Shown here one piece after another: positions 1-12,000 of a stretch of 64,000 nt of DNA. The translations under genes and the position numbers were made by a program. Positions within the stretch are counted from its first letter, which is position 1. The number at the start of each line of letters is the position of its first letter. Origin of the DNA: Colias croceus (taxonomy: Eukaryota; Arthropoda; Insecta; Lepidoptera; Pieridae); assembly GCF_905220415.1 (NCBI RefSeq), contig NC_059563.1, positions 816,001 to 880,000 of the forward strand, in the 5' to 3' direction. The notes beneath the pieces were generated by a model. That model did not search any database. It was not told the origin of the DNA and saw only the letters and a list, made by a program, of their open reading frames with translations.

Positions 1-653
1 TCTTTGTACTTAGTATGTTTTATCAATTTATTTATAACGCACATAATATGCAACTGGATTCACAACCAAAAAGTGACCGAAGCAGAAAGCTCTGCTATGC
101 ATGTATAAGGCAGATTTTTAAATGATTCAATATACTTTGAACATTACTGCCACGGAATAAGGTGTTAATTTCAATGAATGTTATATGTATTTTATAATTT
201 TTGACGATCTTTTAAAAGAAAATTGTAAGGTCAATGTAGAATCTTGATGTTCTAAATCTAAGGTATCAAAGGCTAAATTGTACATTTGTTTCAAGTTTAT
301 TTATGTAAATGTTATTTTTGTGTGCATTGTAAGTACAATAAAGTGTGTTTTATTTATTTATTTATTTATCATTGAAACTTATTGCATGTAGATTTAGTGA
401 CTTAAGTTATTACTAGTATGAAATGTACCTGTAAGTTATTTTGTAATAAGGTCTGAAGCTATTTGCGACTTACTTTATTTATAGCGAAGTAAATTAGTTT
501 TTATTTTGGAAAGACTTTGGTATATATCTGTGATTTATCTAAATAATTTAAATTAAACGTTGCAATTCTAAATTAAACTTCATAATTAACAATTAGACCT
601 AGTGATGCTAAATTACACTTTTTTATCTTTATATTATATCTATATAATATTTA
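1..653. other. AT-rich intron sequence, no exon seen
   Basis: No exon or RNA gene is recognisable. It most likely belongs to the intron upstream of the first visible DUF229-family exon. An AATAAA at 337-342 followed by a (TTTA)n run at about 349-369 looks like the 3' tail of an old plus-strand non-LTR retrotransposon, but no coding remnant is visible. Confidence 0.5.
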
Positions 654-2384
654 CAGTGGTGGTCACATAATTAAAGACACCCCCGAATTGACCATAAAAG
701 ATTTACATTAGGAAGTACAATTATCTGAAAAAGGTATTTAATCTAGTATTATTTTTATTAAACCATACAAGACAATATGTTATTTAAAATGAGGGACAAA
801 AAATAGTTATATTCCTTGTTAGTTTCGACACTTGCTCTCTGTGGGAATGTAACACAAACTTTGTTAACGTACGTATAGCTGGCCACTTAATTAAAGACAA
901 CAAGAAATGAGTTACAATTTTTTATAAATAAAAAGAAACAGCATTGTGCTTTACTTCCTTTTGTCGCGTAATTTCATAAATCATTGACACTATGATTTTT
1001 TTGGTTATTTTTAACTTTTAAAATTAAAATTCATACGTTTAATAGTTTTAATATCAATTACTATGGTTAAAAACAAGAGTTGCGACTCCTCCGCAAGAAA
1101 AAATATTTCTAACTTCCATGATAATTAAACTGTTTCGAGGAAATGGTTATGAATGCTTTAAAATATGTACCTACCGAAAACGTACTCAGAAAAGCAAAAC
1201 CAAGTGAAACTACTCGGCCGAAAGATTCAAAAATGGTGTTGTTGGCTAAAAAGATCCATTTAAAGGGTCGGAACTGATACAGTTCAGAGTTGTATGGTGC
1301 AGCAGGCTTGAAGGGGGGTCTGCAAGCACAATTAGACGGAGACTGTGTGAGGAAAACTTGCACTGAAGAGTATCTCGGAAAGTACCACTTTTGAAAAAAC
1401 AAAATGTGAAGGCAAGATTTCACTTTGCTACAAAATACGAACACTGGACTGAACGAGAGTGGAAACATGTGATGTTTCTGCATGAAACTAAGATTAATAT
1501 GATTAATTCTGTCAGAAAACAATATGTAAGACGCCATCTCAATAAGGAAATGGATCCAAGATACTCTAAAAAGTAGTCATACATGGGGGTGGAAATATTA
1601 AAGTGTGGCGCTGATTTTCTGGACTTAGTGTTGGACCTGTCAAAAAGACAGAAGGCAATATGGATAAATTCCAGTACAAGTATATTTTAGAGCAATCCAT
1701 GCTGCCCTATGCAGAGGAAAATTGACCTGTTGTTTGGACTTTTCAACACAATAATGATCCCAAGCACACAGCAAAAGTAGTGAAGTGCTTGTTAAGGAAC
1801 CAATCTGTATCTGTTTTGGATTGGCCCCCTCACAGTCCGGATTCAAATCCGATCGACAACTTATGAAATCAAGAAAGAAAGAAGTCGCGGCAAAGCGATC
1901 ATCAAACGTCGAATAACTTTGCAAAACATTTTCGAAGAATGGAACCAATTTAGTGATGCAACTTGAACAAAATTAGTTGCTTCCATGCCCAAGAGATGTA
2001 AACCGTCATTACTGCCAAAGGACATGCAACCAAATATTGAAAAGTGTACAAATGTTTTGTAAATACGTCAGGTATTTTGTGTTGTAAAAATAATCTCATT
2101 AAAATAATTTTTTTTTTATATTTCTTATAAGCGAGTCTAATGTCTTTAATTATATGGCCAGACCTTTGCTAAGTTAAAACTGCTAGTAGTAAGGATGAAC
2201 CGATTAAAATCTAACAAACCGACAAGTTCTGTTGATAAAATTTAGTTTAGCATTAGACAACACATACCTGAATATTTTAAAATTATTTAATAAGTTCCAA
2301 TGGTAGTGTAAAAAAAAATATTGAGAGAAGTGTCTTGGGTAGTATAAAATGCTCTTAGTGTCTTTAATTATGTGACCACCACTG
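654..2384 (+). mobile_element. Tc1/mariner-type transposon, decayed, IR/DR ends
   Basis: The 1731-bp element is bounded by terminal inverted repeats starting CAGTGGTGGTCACATAATTA at 654 and ending with the complement at 2384. It is flanked by the TA duplication (652-653 and 2385-2386) typical of the Tc1/mariner superfamily. A second related repeat lies inside each end in the same orientation (about 877-900 and 2137-2162), so the ends have the inverted-repeat/direct-repeat layout known from Minos, Paris and Sleeping Beauty. The transposase inside is broken. The element lies in an intron of the DUF229-family gene, 22 bp before an exon. Confidence 0.92.
1062..1965 (+). pseudogene. Tc1-like transposase pseudogene
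   Basis: A possible start ATG at 1062 opens a reading frame that stops after 21 codons. Beyond it, Tc1 transposase segments are recognisable in several frames: a catalytic-core piece reading WTEREWKHVMFLHETK near 1446-1493 (the ETK tract follows the usual second-Asp neighbourhood), then FQHNNDPKHTAK (1740-1775) and LDWPPHSPDSNPIDNL (1816-1863), the classic D34D/E tail. In-frame stops and frameshifts separate these blocks, so no active protein can be made. Identity as Tc1 transposase is clear; the exact clade is not. Confidence 0.9.
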
Positions 2385-2406
2385 TATATATATGTTTTTT
2401 TTTCAG

Positions 2407-4440
2407 ATACCAAGTTCTCGTACATGCGAAGACGCATCAATTCTACCACATTGGTGTGTGTGCACTAACACTAAATGGCATGATGTTGGTGTGAGTGATC
2501 CCGCGTATAATACACTAGCTATCACTTTGGCAGAGTTCATCAATAACGCTACAGCGGAGAAGCGGTGTGTTTTTTTTTAATATCTCTATATATTATTTAT
2601 AAACATAGAAAGTCTTGTGTCACAATGTTAGTTACCATACTCCTCGGAAACGGCTGGACCGATTGTCATGAAATTTTGTGTGCCTATTTGGTAGATCTGG
2701 GAATCAGTACTCAAATTCAAACATTTATTTATTCAATTAGACTTCATCTAGAAGCACTTTCGAATCGTCGTTACATATTTTAACATTTACCACCGATTCG
2801 GAAAGCAGTATCTATGGAGAAGAACCGACAAGAAACTCCATAGTTGCTCTTTTAAATACATAGCCGTATTATCAATTATGTCCATAAACAATATATTATG
2901 TAATAACATAAATATAATATGTTCGTGATATTACTTATATTTTCCGACTTTTTTTCCTCGCATGTCAATTCATAAATGAATAATTTATTTCAAAATTAAT
3001 TTCCGACATTTATACCAATTTTAACTGTGTTCGTTGCTCCTAAATGGATCAACCGATTTGTATACGGTTTTGTTCAGTAATTTAATCATATTGTTTATAT
3101 TTTTACAGAGATTTTTGCGCAAAAAGGGAGATTGTATCTATAAAATGGATAGTAAGAAGGGATTGGACGAACGTTACCTTACAAGAAGGAAATATGTATT
3201 ATCAAATGATGGTAAATTTATTTGTTTTTGAAGTGAAATTTGTTTAGGCGCGTTGAGAGTAAAATTTCAAGGTCGCGTCATGGCAATGCCGTCACGTCAT
3301 GGAGAAAGGCGACGGTATCTTTGAATCTTGATAAAGAAGTTTCACTTCTGACACGTGTGCTTTTGAATCGTGATAACCTATTTTTACCATTTACATTTTA
3401 TTTTATAGTAAACTAGCTTACCGCCCGCGGCTTCGCCCGCATTACCCGCAAAACCTCATAAATAATATACTAAAACCTTCCTCTTTAATCACTCAATCTA
3501 TTAAAAAAAACCGCATCAAAATCTGTTGCGTAGTTATAAACATTTAAGCATACAAATGGACATAGGGACAGAGAAAGCGACTTTGTTTTATATTATGTAG
3601 TGATATAAAGTTTTTAAAATATTTTTTTAATTTTCAGGTGGTGATGAGTCCAAAACGAGCGTCTTTTGAAGCGACTATAAAATACAATGTACTGACAGAC
3701 AAGTTTATTATTAGCGATCGGGATATATCTAGGATATCTGCGTTTGTATTGTTTTTTTTATTTATTTCACAACTGTTTTTGTCTGTTTATTGTATTTTCA
3801 CCCCAAGTAAAAAAAAACTTGATTCCTGGGAGATTTTTTCTTGTATTAGGATTTAGGTAAGTACCTATTAGTATAAAAAAGTGCAATTAAATTATTTCAC
3901 TATAGCTTATTTATCTAATTCCATTCCTAAAATGAATCAACAATTTAATTTTTTTACAAACCAGTCAAAATATATAAGACTTAGCTTTCCGCCCGCGGTT
4001 TCGCCCGCGTTTACAAAGAAAAATCCGCCTAGTTCCCGTTCCCGTGGGATAAAACCTATAAGTTATCCTCTATATGTGTGCTAAATTTCATTGTAACCGG
4101 GTCAGTAGTATTTGCGTGTAAGAGTAACAAACATACACACCTACACGAACTTCCATCCTCACAAATGTTCACATTTTTAATATTATTTAATTAATTTTAC
4201 ATATAAATAATGTTAATAAAAGACCGAATATATTTATATTTAAAAAACTAGATCTTTTTAATTAATTATTTCTACCAAAAGTTATTACAAAAAAGTGCAT
4301 AACACAAAACCAGATCCAAAGTTTAGTATAAACTAGTATAAACTTAGTGAATATTTTTTGTTTCCAGGTACGGCAAGGAGCCAGCGTGTCTCAATGGAAC
4401 AAGTCCACATTTGGATAAATACTGTTATTGTGTCAAATAG
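2407..4440 (+). CDS. DUF229-family protein, C-terminal exons (partial)
   Basis: Four exons join in phase: 2407-2564, 3109-3211, 3638-3741 and 4368-4440 (TAG). Exon 1 reads SRTCEDASILPHWCVC, exon 2 DFCAKREIVSIKWIVRR, exon 3 SPKRASFEATIKYNV, and the exon 3/4 junction ISRISAYGKEPACL with the end LDKYCYCVK. The Cys pairs, the 'SP.RA.FEAT' block and the YCYC tail are typical of the C-terminus of DUF229 proteins, uncharacterised members of the alkaline phosphatase/sulfatase superfamily in insects. For exon 3 the donor at 3742 (GTTTGT) was preferred over 3746 because only it keeps the frame into exon 4. Upstream exons lie outside the window or were not recognised. The catalytic metal-binding part is not in view, so activity cannot be judged. 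Confidence 0.85.
3230..3364 (+). mobile_element. Family F rolling-circle-like element (copy F1)
   Basis: It starts with AAGTGAAATTTG and ends with GAAGTTTCACTTC followed by a degenerate hairpin (ACACGTGT). The inverted pair and the body (GACGGTATCTTTGAATCTTG) match copies at 6475 and 38290 in reverse. It begins 18 bases after the splice donor of the preceding exon. The T-run is lost. Confidence 0.6.
3413..3603 (-). mobile_element. Family C Helitron-like element
   Basis: On the minus strand it begins TCACTACATAATATAAAAC and ends with a GC-rich hairpin and GGTAAGCTAG, flanked by A on the 5' side and T on the 3' side. It lies in a DUF229-family intron. Confidence 0.65.
3983..4190 (-). mobile_element. 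Family A Helitron-like element, degraded
   Basis: It carries the family A landmarks in reverse: 'tttccgcccgcggtttcgcc', 'cgttcccgtgggat', 'aaatttcattgtaaccgg' and 'agagtaacaaacat'. Both ends are mutated (TTAG instead of CTAG). Confidence 0.55.
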
Positions 4441-4448
4441 TTTTATTG

Positions 4449-4454
4449 AATAAA
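4449..4454 (+). terminator. Polyadenylation signal, DUF229-family gene
   Basis: AATAAA lies 9 bases after the stop codon at 4440. This gives an unusually short 3' UTR if used. Confidence 0.6.
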
Positions 4455-5301
4455 GTATTCATAATTTAATATTTGTTTCATTTTAATTGTCGTTTTATAA
4501 CAATCTAGGTATATAAAATGAATAGAAAAAAATGTGTTGGTAAGCGCAAAACTCGAGAACGGCTAAACCGATTTCGTTAATTTTTTATAATATTCTTTGA
4601 AGAACGAGGAGAGAAAGGAGATCTTCTTATGGAGAGAAAACTTAAACATGTAGGTAGTTTAAATTTAACAGTAACGGTGACTTTAAAGTTTAAAGTCACT
4701 GCGAAATTAGTTGCAGTTTATTTTTTTGCATGGTTAAAGTTAACAAAGTCCTGAGTCAAGTGATAGTAAATACATATTGTTATAAGCCAACAATAATTTA
4801 CACTCAAACACACAAAACTAGATAACATGTAAACCTCTTTGACACGAAACCTAGTTTTCATAGAAGACCAAAGACCTTCACATTAATTTTAATTATTGTA
4901 AATGAAAAATAATAATAGTTAAAAAAAACTAAAAAACACGCTTTTTATAGAAAACCGAACTAAAAAATAGAAAATTTAAACAAATTAGTGTATTGTCATC
5001 GGTCCTCAATAAATCTACAAAGTTTGAACGAAATCTGGCCGTTTAAAGTGGGTCCAAATCGCGCCCAAAGAAGTCGGTTACAAACATACAAACATACAGG
5101 TGAAGCTAATATAAAGCGTGTAATAACGGTCATGATTGAAAATTTTTAGACTTGGTTGTAAAAGAATTTTGTTATAATTACGATAATTAATGTAGTTGCA
5201 TGCAATGGTTTCGTAAATAGATTTTTTTATGTAATATTGGTAGGTATAAACTATAAATGATATAAATACACACTCTCAAATAGTCATATTTTTATGATTA
5301 A
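4455..5301. other. Intergenic spacer between convergent genes
   Basis: No gene is recognised. Around 5030-5125 is a dispersed repeat fragment ('aagaagtcggttac ... caggtgaagctaat') that reappears near 27590-27645. The rest is AT-rich with no visible signal. Confidence 0.4.
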
Positions 5302-5478
5302 CTAGCGGTCCACCCCGGCTTCGCCCGTGGTACATATTCACGTTTTCTCTCCATAAGAACCATCCTCGTACTTCAAGGAATATAATAAAAAAAGAATTAA
5401 AGAAATCGGTTCAGCTGTTCTAAAGTTATGCGCTTACCAACACATTTTGGGATTCATTTTTATATTATAGAAGAAGAT
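5302..5478 (-). mobile_element. Family D Helitron-like element
   Basis: In reverse it reads from 'TCTATAATATAAAAATGAATC' type 5' sequence to GGTGGACCGCTAG, with the body 'cggttcagctgttctaaagt'. The same family occurs in the other orientation at 14783-14955. The 5' end is uncertain by a few bases. Confidence 0.55.
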
Positions 5479-5582
5479 AATTCTTAAAAAAGGGGAACGG
5501 ATATAAATAAATATTACGATTCCTTTAAACTAGACCAAGGAAGAGGAAGAGAAAAATAAAACAAGAACATATAAAAAAATCG

Positions 5583-5588
5583 TTTATT
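5583..5588 (-). terminator. Polyadenylation signal, cuticular protein gene
   Basis: TTTATT on the plus strand (AATAAA on the minus strand) lies about 500 bases beyond the cuticular protein stop codon. No nearer AATAAA is evident. Confidence 0.5.
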
Positions 5589-6084
5589 CAATACAAAAAT
5601 ATAGCTAAGTTTGTACAAAAATCTTATCAACTACGGTTTAATACTTCTCGGTGTTTGTCAATAGAAATGCTTATAAATATATATTTTTAGAACAAAACAA
5701 AAATATAATATATTATGTATTTCATGACTGTACATATACCTACATACATGTAGTCAAAAAATTACAGTAGGTACCTAGGTACCTAATGTTTTCAGATTTC
5801 ATATTATGTATAGGTACTTAGTTAACTTTTATTTGAATTATAATACGTACCTAAATAATAATACTATTTCTTACTGAACTTTTAAAATTCTTTACAACCC
5901 AAAAATGTTTAAAACGAAAATAGTATTCTGAAAGATATCCTGAATTTCCTGTTTTTTTTGTATGCAATCACTGCAACACTCAATTTTAATTTTTAACCAA
6001 ACTGAAAATTGAATAAAATCGAGAATTTTTTTTTTATATATTTTACACACAAATTAAGCAATTCTATTGACATTTTTATAGAAA

Positions 6085-9000
6085 TCAATGAAAAGCGGGA
6101 GGCCCATACGAGGGTTTGGGTAGCTGTTGCCCGTTGCCATGGAAACCGGTCAACGAACCGCCGAATTCTGGCGCATTGTAGTTATATCCGGATCCTGATC
6201 CTAAAAGAGAAATAAGAAAATTAGATTTTATGGTATAAAGCTGACCCATAGTTAATATCTATAATCATCTATAGTCTATACTAATAAAAGCTAAAGAGTT
6301 TGTTTGTTTGAACGAGCTAATCTCAGGAACTACTGGTCCGATTTGAAAAATTCTTTCGGTGTTAGATAGTCCATTTATCCAGAAATTTAGGCTATATATC
6401 AATCATCACGCTAAGATCAACAGGAACGGTGCAATGCGGTCAAAACCGCGGGGCTCAGCTAGTACATCATAATTTAAAAAAAAGAGCGTGTGTGCCGAGC
6501 ACACGCGCCAGAAGTGAAACTTCTTTGGCAAGATTCAAAGATACCAAAATTGTCGCCTTACTCGTGACGTGACGGCGCGGTATTGACATGACGCGTCATA
6601 AAAATTTTACTCCTGACGCGCCAAAAGAAGTTTCACTTCAAAAAGCCTGCAAAATTATTAAATTTTATTAATTAATAAACTTACCCAAAACATTAGTATT
6701 AGTTTCAGGATACTGCGCCTCTCCTTCATACCTCACGTCAGCGTGGTAACCCGTTTGCCAGTCAGCGTGGTATGATACTGTGAAATAATAAATAAATATG
6801 AAAAATATAAGTAATTTATAATTATTAGATATTATATTGAATGAAGTTTTTTAAAGAATAGAAAAAAATCTATCACGACGCGGATAATTTTTAAACAATA
6901 GACAAAATTAGATCATGACGGGGAATTCGAACCCGTGCCTTTTAAAAAACTTTTTTATGCTATACCAAAATTAAATAAAGTGAGTCAATTTCTAATTACC
7001 ATTTAAAAAGTGATACTTCTAAGGAAAAATATTATTTAAGGATCCCTTTGTAGTATATTAGAATTAGGGTCCGATAGGATTCCTAAACTTTATAAGATGG
7101 TTTCACCAAAAACATTTTCGTTTATTTCATACTAGCTTTCCGCCCGCGGCTTCGCTCGCGTTTTCAAAGAAAAACCCGTTCCCGTAGGATTTCCGGGATA
7201 AAACCTATCCTATGTCCTTTCTCGGGTATCAAAATATCTCTATACCAAATTTCATGCAAATTGGTTCAGTAGTTAAGGCCTGATTGAGTAACAGACAGAC
7301 AGACAGACAGACAGAGTTACTTTCGCATTTATAATATTAGTATGGATAGTGAAATGTAGGTACTATTACGAATTTACGAAGGCTAAAATATATAATTTGA
7401 ACTTGAACAAACAAATGACATTTGACCCTTATAATTGCTGAACGGATTTTGATGAACTTAACATTCTTTCGGAGATCATGTATATTTGACAATATTATTT
7501 AATTTTAACTTTATTCACATTAGGTATTTTCTAAAAACATCGACTGAAGGGCCATGTAAAAAAATCATGCAGAAATACACTGAATTTCACATAAAGCCAC
7601 AATCTCTATCTACTCTATCTCTTCCTAAAACCTATCTACTCTATACTATACTCTATCTATCACTATCCCAAAACTCACCAATCTGTGTCCTCCCATCGGG
7701 TAGGACCACCCTGTATTCACCTCTCACCACATTACCGTCCGACATCTCTCGTCTGTCGTAGTCGTTGCCTGATTTCGCGTCTTTCACTGAATAACCGAAT
7801 TCGTAGGCTTTTGGCTGAAAGGGAATTTTAATTGTAATTAAAATCACTAGTCAAAGTATAAAAAATCGCTTTCTCTGTCTCTATGTCCCTTTATCTTTAA
7901 AACTACGCAACGGATTTTGATGCGGTTTTTTTGATAGAGTGAGGTTTTTTAGTATATAATTTACTAGCTTTCCGCTTGCGAAGCCGCAAGCGGAAAGCTA
8001 GCCCGCGTTTTCAAAGAAAAACCCGCATAGTTCCCGTTCCCGTGGGATTTACGGAATAAAACCTAACCTATGTTACTCGTGGATAATGTAGCTTTCGAAT
8101 GGTGAAAGAATTTTTAAAATCGGTCCAGTAGTGAGCCTATTCATTACAATCAAACAAACAAACAAAGTTTTCATCTTTATAACATTAGTGTAGATTAGGT
8201 TTTAGAAAAAGCTGGCGAAGCCGCGGTCGGTAAGCTAGTATACAATAAATTAATGAAGATGAATAGAATTATTAAATAATTTTATTTTTCAATTATTATC
8301 ATCGTTGATAAGCGATCAATTAAATTTTAAATTCAAACGATGTTATGAAAGCAATCAAGTAACTTCTGCTTTTGTTAAGATAAATTTATAAACTAAACAT
8401 AAAATACAAGACTTGTGTGAAAAACTAACTAAGTTTACATAGTATTATGTACCCTTATATTATGAAAGGAAAATTTTGTTGCTATCACATGACCTATAGG
8501 TACCATTTCGAAAATTCTTTCACCGGTAAAAAGCTATTACAGCCAAAAGATTATTCCTGTGTGAAAACTATTTTTTTAAGTTTACAGCAATACACTAGGT
8601 ACGTATAATTTTATGCGTGTAGATAATGAATGATCAACACTGGCTTTGAACCCCCGACCTTGAAAATTAAATTCTTAGACATGGCACAAAACAATTGTCA
8701 ACAATATAAGAACATAACTAATTACACATAATATCTATATCACTTAACCAGTGCTAAAAGATAACCTTTGGTTTACGTATCGAGGAAGCGAATACATAGA
8801 GACGATGTTGTGACTAAAAAAATGTTGTTTATAATTGCGAAAGAATAGAAAGAATTGTATTGTGATTCGAATACAGACCTTCCGCATATAGTAATGAATG
8901 AACAAAAAATGTATTGATCTACTTTCTTCATTATGTATCCATTAATTTTATATAGATATTAAAGATTTTAACGGATTTTAAACGCGATTTTAACCCATTA

Positions 9001-12000
9001 TTATCCCGACGTCTCAGACATTTTGCAGCGAATCTCGGTGCGATAAAATCTATAATTTCTAAATGTATAATACTCGCGTAAAATCACACACAAGAAAATC
9101 CATTATCGTGTTAATACTTTGAAAACAACGACTCTATGCATTTTGTTGTTCTATACGTTGAATTATATAAAATTCATATATCTATTTAGTAATAATTTGA
9201 CCACAACACTTAACGGGTAAGTGATCTATTTGTTATATTTTATGTAATAAGTAGATTAACCTTGAATGGTTGGAAAAATAAATTAAAATTATCAAATAAT
9301 TTTAACGTAAAAACAAGATACTTGATTTATTTTATTTACAGACAATTACAAGATTTGTGATTTTTTTTTGATATCATCTTATATATTTTATAAATCTTCA
9401 GATCGCAAGATACCAGTCAATCTAGCCTTTTTAATTCCTAAATATAGCCAACTTTGTAAACACTAAATTCGTTATCTTTTCAATTTTGTGGCCAAAGCAC
9501 ATTACTTGATAACACTAAATCACTTACTAGTCCAAATTCAAATCTATAATCTATAATTTACTTTTCAGAAATGCATCTATTACTCCTTCTCTCAAGTTCT
9601 TTTCTCATTCAAGCAGCAGTGGTGAAAGAAAAATGTGATGGCGTTACTATTAACGAACTTTACCACGAAAAGGAAGTCCTCAAAACAGACATCGATAGAC
9701 CATACTTAATGACTGTAGATTACAGCACTAATACCTTATACTTCAGCTATAGTATTAACAAAGACGACGATGTATTCAAAACAGCATTTATCAATCTAAA
9801 TACTAAAGAATTTGGTGAAGTAGCCGGTGTGTATAACGGCTTTGCTCAAACAGTAGATCAGAAAAACCATGAAGTTTATATAGGTGGTAGTGGAGGTATA
9901 TACAAATATAATCACTTGTCGAAGAAAGCAGAATTCGTTGGAGAAGCTGACGCCAATATATGGACTCTATATTTCAAAGACATTTTATACTATTCAGACT
10001 TTCCTAGACAGTTCCTTTACACGCTCATAGATGGTACTTCTACGAGGTTTAAGGATTTAGAAGACACTAAAGTTGATCATTTCATAATTGATAATGAAGA
10101 TATACTATTCTATACAAATGCTACTGGTTTATACGGACAAAAGAAAGGTACGAAAGACGCAGTTTTATACAAAGAGACTCAAATTGATGGTGTGCGTGGT
10201 TTGACAACAGATATTAATGGAAATGCTTATGTTTGTATGATGGATGGTGTTTATAAAGTTAATAAAGAAGTAGTCAGTCTAGATAAAGTGTTGGCAGTTG
10301 ATGATGCGTTCGGCCTTGCGTTTGATAATGAAAATCATATGATTTATTCCGATGCGACGAGTCTGGTTAGACTGAAACCTAATAAAAATAACAATTGTTC
10401 GGATTAAGGGTTGTAACTGTAAGCTGTGATTGTAAATATATTAATTGATTTTATGTGTTCAGTTTTATTTCCCTATTTAAAAAGTTATGTTCTATACATT
10501 AACTTTTATATCTAACTCGATTAAATCTTTCGAAATTAGGTTGAAAATTATGTTTAATCTGAAGCATTAATATTTTTTTAATATTTATATTACTTAAGCA
10601 ATAAAATATTTTTTAAATTAATTAATGGATAGCATTTATATATACATATATGCCTTTTGATAAAGAAAACATAATCTACAATTGTTGTTACCTATTGTAC
10701 AAAAATTTTAAGCAATTTGCTCCAGTACAAGGAACATAATTAAACGCATTAGTAAGAGATGAGCTGTCCCAAATGACCTCCGGACGATTATGACAATTTT
10801 CATACTTGTTCACTCAAACCAGGATCGAGTCAATTGAATCAAAACGTTATTCTAACCCAAGGCTATAGAGATCAAAGTCGACCAACACAATAAACCAGCT
10901 GCAAACGTAAATTAGTTTAACCTCAACCAGATAAATGATGAAAACATTCTCAATTGGGCTCAGTGCGATTCACATAGTGACGTATAGTGCACGAATCATA
11001 ATGTACCTTATAATAAGTCTAGTGACGATCCTAAGTGTGGAAGCAAAAGTTACTGTGTACTTGACAGACTCTCCAATACAGAAAATCGGCGGCCGTCTAT
11101 ACAAACAGGAACTTCTGTCTGACCAATTCAAAGACCCAAAAGAACTAGCCTACGATTCGTCAACGAGAAATCTTTACTTCATGTATATGGACGATGTTTT
11201 GCAGAATTCTGGTCGAGCCTACATAAATGTAATAACGAAAAATGCCAAGAAAATCAACGGAATTACAAAGAATAAGGCAACTGCAGTGGACCAGGATACA
11301 GGAGATGTATATTTCGGATCTGATAATGGTCTATACAAGTACGATCCTGTTTCCAATGTGGCAACTAATATAGGTCTTTACAATATGAACATATTTAAAA
11401 TTGTCATTCGCAACAATGCCATGTATATAATCGATGCGAACAACCATATGATTTACAAAATCTTCAATCTGGGAACTCGGGCAGTCAAAGTTGGAAATAT
11501 GAAGACAGTCATGGAGTTTGACGTGGATTTTAAGAGGAATATACATTTTGTGACCATGTGCGGTGTTTTTTGTGCAGTGGACGGTGTTGAAGTTGTTAAA
11601 AACAAAGATTTGAACGTCGTTTATCATTTTCTAAGTGATGAAATGAAAACTTTCGGTGTAACTGATAATGGCCTGTTTGAAATCGATTGTAGGAATGGTA
11701 CAGCGAACAAAGTCGCAAATTTATCGTTCTTTCCTAGGAGCATAATATTTGGTGACTATGGTGATATTTTCTATGCAACTGATGATAATATTTATAGATT
11801 AATTCCGATCAATTCTTACTTCGTTTACAATGTTAAGAGGAATTCTGTTGAATGATATTGTATGCTTGTAAATAATTTATATAAACTTAATAGCTTTAAT
11901 AATTATTTGTATTTATTTTATTTATTGGTGATGTAATAAACATATTTTGATAAGGATTGTAATAACATATTATTGTATAAAATATTACAAGAATGTAAAT

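Noticed and set aside
3034..3231. Open frame reading RFLRKKGDCIYKMDSKKG over a DUF229 exon
   Set aside because: It is the wrong frame. With the two-base overhang from the previous exon the segment reads DFCAKREIVSIKWIV, which fits the family.
3742..3747. Donor GT at 3746 for the third DUF229 exon
   Set aside because: It breaks the frame into the last exon and gives an early stop; the donor at 3742 restores the conserved AYG...YCYC tail.
11331..11627. 98-codon minus-strand frame
   Set aside because: It is antisense to the second ommochrome-binding-like gene and shows no family features.
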